Shown: positions 31,427 to 33,867 of the stretch, piece by piece | How the letters are laid out: every line of letters begins with the position of its first letter | Numbering within the stretch: position 1 is the first letter of the stretch | Source of the DNA: Acidobacteriota bacterium | GTDB taxonomy: Bacteria; Acidobacteriota; Terriglobia; Terriglobales; Acidobacteriaceae | Assembly (NCBI GenBank): GCA_013289875.1 | Contig: JABCZC010000048.1 | Location: 1 to 33,867 of the forward strand | DNA: 33,867 nt | Direction of reading: 5' to 3' | Notes under the pieces: model-generated | Told to the model about the DNA's origin: nothing | The model's database searches: none | What the model saw: the letters and a program-made list of their open reading frames with translations, nothing else | Translations under genes and position numbers: made by a program

Positions 31427-32386
31427 TCAGAGCCCTTTGCGCGCGAGAGCAGGCTGCTCGTTGGTCTTTCCAGTCGCCTGCGCCCCATCGACGTTGTAGA
31501 CCCGGTTGGGATCGCCAGGCAGCATATTATGCTCGGCCAACGCGATGCGGATGCGCCGCTGCGTCTCTCGCAGGGCGGCCCACTGCTGGTTTGCCTTCGT
31601 CTTGAGCTGCACTGGATAGATCACCTGTGAACCCTTGATGGAGTCAACGCCAAGCAGCGTCGGGTCTTCCAGAAAGGCATCCTTGTAGGCGGGGTCCTTG
31701 CGCACGCTCATGGCGACTTCCTTGAGAAGAGCCATCACCTGATCGGGATCGGCGGAGAAGTCGACGGAAACGTTGATCGTGGCCACCGAAAAATCCCGCG
31801 TCAGATTGGCCACTGTCGTTATCTGGGAATTGGGAATGATGTAGAGGGTTCCATCTCCATCGCGCACCTGCGTTTTGCGCAGAGACATTGTTTCGACCGT
31901 GCCGCCCAGCCCCGCCAGCCGAACGACATCGCCGACATTGTATTGGTCTTCGACAAGGATCAGGATGCCGTTAAGGCAGTCCTTTACGATGGTTTGCGCA
32001 GCCAGGCCAAGGGCCACCCCCGCCACCCCCGCGCTGGCCAGCAGAGGCTCAAGTTTGAAGCCCAGCAAGGGCAGTATCTCCAGTGCGGCGATGAATCCGA
32101 TAATGCCGATTCCCGTTGCGCGGATCACCGAAGTGAGTGTCCGCACCTGTGCCAGATGACCGGTGCCGCTGGAGCGATGCTCGGCCACCTTGACGATGCG
32201 TCCAGTTGTGAGCTTGAGGACGCGGGTCAGCAGCCATGCTCCGATGAGTATGACCAGAATTTTGGGGAGGGCGATGTGCAGAAATTCCTGCAGGTCGGCC
32301 AGCCACTTGGCGCCCAGGTCGTGGAAAAATTCACCTGGTCCAAACCAAGCCAAAGTAAGCAATTCTTTTCCCGTTGAAAGTATCAT
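31427..32386 (-). CDS. Small-conductance mechanosensitive channel (MscS family)
   Basis: 319 residues. Three membrane helices are predicted: about 38-57 ('ALPKILVILIGAWLLTRVL'), 88-108 and 112-132, the last being the pore helix 'LEPLLASAGVAGVALGLAAQTIVKDCLNG'. The beta domain follows ('EDQYNVGDVVRLAGLGGTVETMSLRKTQVRDGDGTLYIIPNS'), then the C-terminal cage. MscS channels release solutes on hypo-osmotic shock. Ribosome site TAGGAACGG sits directly before the ATG. The gene is divergent from the small exported protein gene, with only 42 bp between them. Confidence 0.95.
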   Translation of the reverse strand: MILSTGKELLTLAWFGPGEFFHDLGAKWLADLQEFLHIALPKILVILIGAWLLTRVLKLTTGRIVKVAEHRSSGTGHLAQVRTLTSVIRATGIGIIGFIAALEILPLLGFKLEPLLASAGVAGVALGLAAQTIVKDCLNGILILVEDQYNVGDVVRLAGLGGTVETMSLRKTQVRDGDGTLYIIPNSQITTVANLTRDFSVATINVSVDFSADPDQVMALLKEVAMSVRKDPAYKDAFLEDPTLLGVDSIKGSQVIYPVQLKTKANQQWAALRETQRRIRIALAEHNMLPGDPNRVYNVDGAQATGKTNEQPALARKGL

Positions 32387-32393
32387 CCGTTCC

Positions 32394-32428
32394 TATAATG
32401 TCTCAAGACCAACTCCGATTGGAGCCCC
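32394..32428 (+). promoter_or_regulatory. Possible -10 element and leader of the small exported protein gene
   Basis: TATAAT at 32394-32399 with a TTGAAA at 32374-32379. The 14-nt spacer is short, so the -35 is doubtful. The ribosome site GGAG lies at 32420-32423. Confidence 0.35.
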
Positions 32429-32812
32429 ATGCGATTCTTTGATGCGATTCCGCGCTGGGCCGCGATTCTGCTCGTGTCGGCAAGCCTGCATGCAGTCCAC
32501 GCCCAGGTGTTGCAGCCTCAACAACCTCAGCAGCGGCCCCCGGGCCTGCCGGGATCAGCACCCAATCCTGCGAGCGACGAGGACAATCCCGTGGCCCGGC
32601 AGATGAGCATCCAGCAGGCGAACAAACGGAACAATCAGCGCCAGCAGCAGATTGTCGACGATACAACCAAGCTGCTCGAGCTGGCGCAGCAACTCAAGGA
32701 CGAGGTGGACAAGAGCACCAAGAATACGCTCTCTTTGTCTGTCGTCAAGAAGGCGGACGAGATCGAGAAGCTGGCTAAAGCGGTCAAAGAAAAGATGCGC
32801 GAGGGACAATAG
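32429..32812 (+). CDS. Small exported protein with coiled coil, hypothetical
   Basis: 127 residues with a signal peptide ('RWAAILLVSASLHAVHA', cleavage before Q26). A Gln/Pro-rich stretch follows ('LQPQQPQQRPPGLPG'), then a long helical coiled-coil region ('SIQQANKRNNQRQQQIVDDTTKLLELAQQLKDEVDKS' through 'KKADEIEKLAKAVKEKM'). Proteins of this shape are common in Acidobacteriota and are annotated hypothetical. Location would be periplasmic or surface. It is divergent from the MscS gene. Confidence 0.75.
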   Translation: MRFFDAIPRWAAILLVSASLHAVHAQVLQPQQPQQRPPGLPGSAPNPASDEDNPVARQMSIQQANKRNNQRQQQIVDDTTKLLELAQQLKDEVDKSTKNTLSLSVVKKADEIEKLAKAVKEKMREGQ

Positions 32813-32822
32813 ACTGCTACTT

Positions 32823-32842
32823 GGGAGGGGGTACCCCCTCCC
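32823..32842. repeat. GC palindrome GGGAGGGGGT-ACCCCCTCCC, copy 2
   Basis: A perfect 20-bp palindrome 11 bp after a stop codon, related to the one at 24201-24220. No T-run follows. Confidence 0.7.
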
Positions 32843-33112
32843 CCCGACTACTAACCGGATGGCGGCCCCCTAACTGCAAGTATTTCATCTGATGGAGCAT
32901 ATTTTCCGGCTCAAGACGGTTCTGATTGAGATGAAATGACTTAACGTACATGACAGAGAAAGCACGACTTACGGGTTTCCTCATGGGTATTACCCGGCGC
33001 GCTTTCTTCAAGTAATTCAAAGCAAATAATTTAGTTTTCGAGTCCCCTTTCAGATGATTGATTCAAACGGGTTTGATCCCTAAATTTGATCCATACATTC
33101 AAAAAGAGGAAA

Positions 33113-33143
33113 GGCCCGCTTGCTGACGGCAAGCGGGCCTTTT
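33113..33143. terminator. Strong intrinsic terminator, possibly bidirectional
   Basis: GGCCCGCTTGC, loop TGACG, GCAAGCGGGCC: perfect 11-bp stem followed by TTTT; on the other strand it is followed by TTTCCTCTTTTT. No gene ends within 250 bp on the plus strand, so it may end an unannotated transcript. Confidence 0.8.
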
Positions 33144-33466
33144 CTGTCTCTATTTCTATTATACGGAGCTGGGGGAAATAGTCGGCCAAGAAATTAAAGG
33201 TCAACTTCGAGTAGCCCGGACCACACTCGGAACTCGGCTCAGGGTCAATGATCGCAACTCAATGAGCGCTTGGCTGTAGGCGGCAGTTGAGAATTGTAGT
33301 TACTGTAAAGGCCTTTGCAGGCAGTTCGAGGATTACTTCCGAGTTGCCGGTCATTCGAGAGTAATCCAATCACGCATACTTCAGTCGGAAAGCCCCACGT
33401 TTCAAATGTTAACTGATAGGTACTGACGGGGACACATGCCCTTATCAATGACACGAACCTGAGTAC

Positions 33467-33867
33467 TCACTTGCCGCTTCGCACCGACCTTTCACGCGCA
33501 GACACCTTCTTGTTTGCCCTCTTTTTCGTGGGTTTGATTCGGAGTGCATCTATGGGCTTCCGACGTGTAGAAACGGCCATCAACCACGCCTCAAACCCAA
33601 ATTCGAGCCCGCTTGCCGGTTTGATCCCGCCTAACACCTGAGCGGCTTCTAGCGTCGCGGCTCCATGTAGGAACGCCCAAAGCGCGACGGATGCCCGCGC
33701 AGCTCGGTCGGACCCGGCAATTCGTTGCACCTGCTCGACAGTGAACGTCCAGAGGCTTTGGTGGGAGGTCGCATCGTGCCCTGGCGCGTGGAGACTCATC
33801 ATCGTCTCGTAGAGGTGACGATTGTCCCTTGCGAACTTGATGTAAGCAGATGACATCTTGCGGATTG
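33467..33867 (-). CDS. TetR-family regulator, C-terminal part (partial, cut by window edge)
   Basis: The minus-strand frame is open to the end of the window; its start lies beyond 33867. The visible 133 residues correspond to the ligand-binding C-terminal domain of TetR proteins of the WHG type: 'AYIKFARDNRHLYETMMSL', 'VEQVQRIAGSDRAARASVALWAFLHGAATLEAAQVL' and 'GLEFGFEAWLMA', then a basic tail. The N-terminal helix-turn-helix is not seen. The internal Met (33856) is not a true start, because the preceding residues 'IRK' continue the same helix. Confidence 0.75.
   Translation of the reverse strand, partial: IRKMSSAYIKFARDNRHLYETMMSLHAPGHDATSHQSLWTFTVEQVQRIAGSDRAARASVALWAFLHGAATLEAAQVLGGIKPASGLEFGFEAWLMAVSTRRKPIDALRIKPTKKRANKKVSARERSVRSGK

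Larger units (their letters stand above)
32813..33466. other. Gene-free region with palindrome, inverted repeat and terminator
   Basis: About 650 bp between the exported protein and the TetR-type gene. It holds a GC palindrome (32823-32842), a 9-bp inverted repeat ATTTCATCT/AGATGAAAT (32882-32890 and 32929-32937), AT-rich sequence, and a strong terminator (33113-33143). A 69-codon frame on the minus strand (33245-33454) has no recognisable family. The stretch before the terminator could be a small RNA. Confidence 0.5.

Noticed and set aside
33030..33110. Possible tRNA remnant because of TTCGAGTCCCC and TTTGATCC-like strings
   Set aside because: No acceptor stem, anticodon arm or D arm could be drawn around these strings.
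33245..33454. 69-codon minus-strand frame
   Set aside because: No ribosome site, no recognisable protein, and composition like the surrounding non-coding DNA.

Overview
The window reads as chromosomal DNA of an Acidobacteriota member, most likely class Terriglobia. The evidence is lineage-typical content: an 878-residue orphan MacB/FtsX-type permease (the 'acidobacterial duplicated orphan permease' family) beside a PadR repressor, a chimeric membrane protein with an N-terminal domain common in this phylum, a BlaI/M56 pair, several small secreted proteins of the acidobacterial type, and dispersed GC-rich hairpin repeats between genes. Base composition is moderately GC-rich. I saw no rRNA, tRNA or CRISPR array, and no complete prophage or plasmid module.

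Layout. 1-265: broken 5' end of an IS6-family transposase cut by the window edge. 296-3307: PadR regulator and its large ABC-type permease (minus strand). 3308-4046: rearranged non-coding stretch holding two oppositely oriented pieces of a SnoaL/DUF4440-like gene. 4047-6034: alpha/beta hydrolase and Crp/Fnr-type regulator. 6255-7979: SYLF-domain and PagL-like outer-membrane lipid A deacylase genes (minus). 8349-13267: tightly packed plus-strand run of SDR, RidA, a small membrane protein, a BON lipoprotein, a nitronate monooxygenase and a MOSC-flavoreductase-[2Fe-2S] fusion, followed by glutamate decarboxylase (13358-14758). 15024-16793: HAMP-SpoIIE phosphatase. 16956-18847: a secreted hypothetical and a chimeric membrane protein (minus). 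19259-20787: sugar-nucleotide-epimerase-like oxidoreductase and DUF1801 protein. 21123-21458: STAS protein. 21579-23341: blaI-like repressor and M56 peptidase operon with a clear promoter/operator. 23705-25882: small acidobacterial-type protein and a PQQ-dependent dehydrogenase. 25980-27485: membrane-anchored PAF-acetylhydrolase-like protein. 27714-31352: ABC exporter plus DesK/DesR-type two-component system. 31427-32812: MscS channel divergent from a small coiled-coil exported protein. 33467-end: C-terminal part of a TetR-type regulator.

How genes may work together. The ABC-TCS block is a self-contained envelope-stress or export module with operator-like half sites upstream. The 8.3-13.3 kb run groups enzymes that deal with reactive or N-oxidised metabolites (RidA, nitronate monooxygenase, and a MOSC protein fused to its own electron-transfer chain), and it is the best candidate here for an under-described pathway. 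The SpoIIE phosphatase and the STAS protein 4 kb apart could be two parts of a partner switch whose kinase lies elsewhere. The PQQ enzyme carries the extra Asp typical of lanthanide-using relatives and has a cluster of CGGTTACAG-like repeats upstream.
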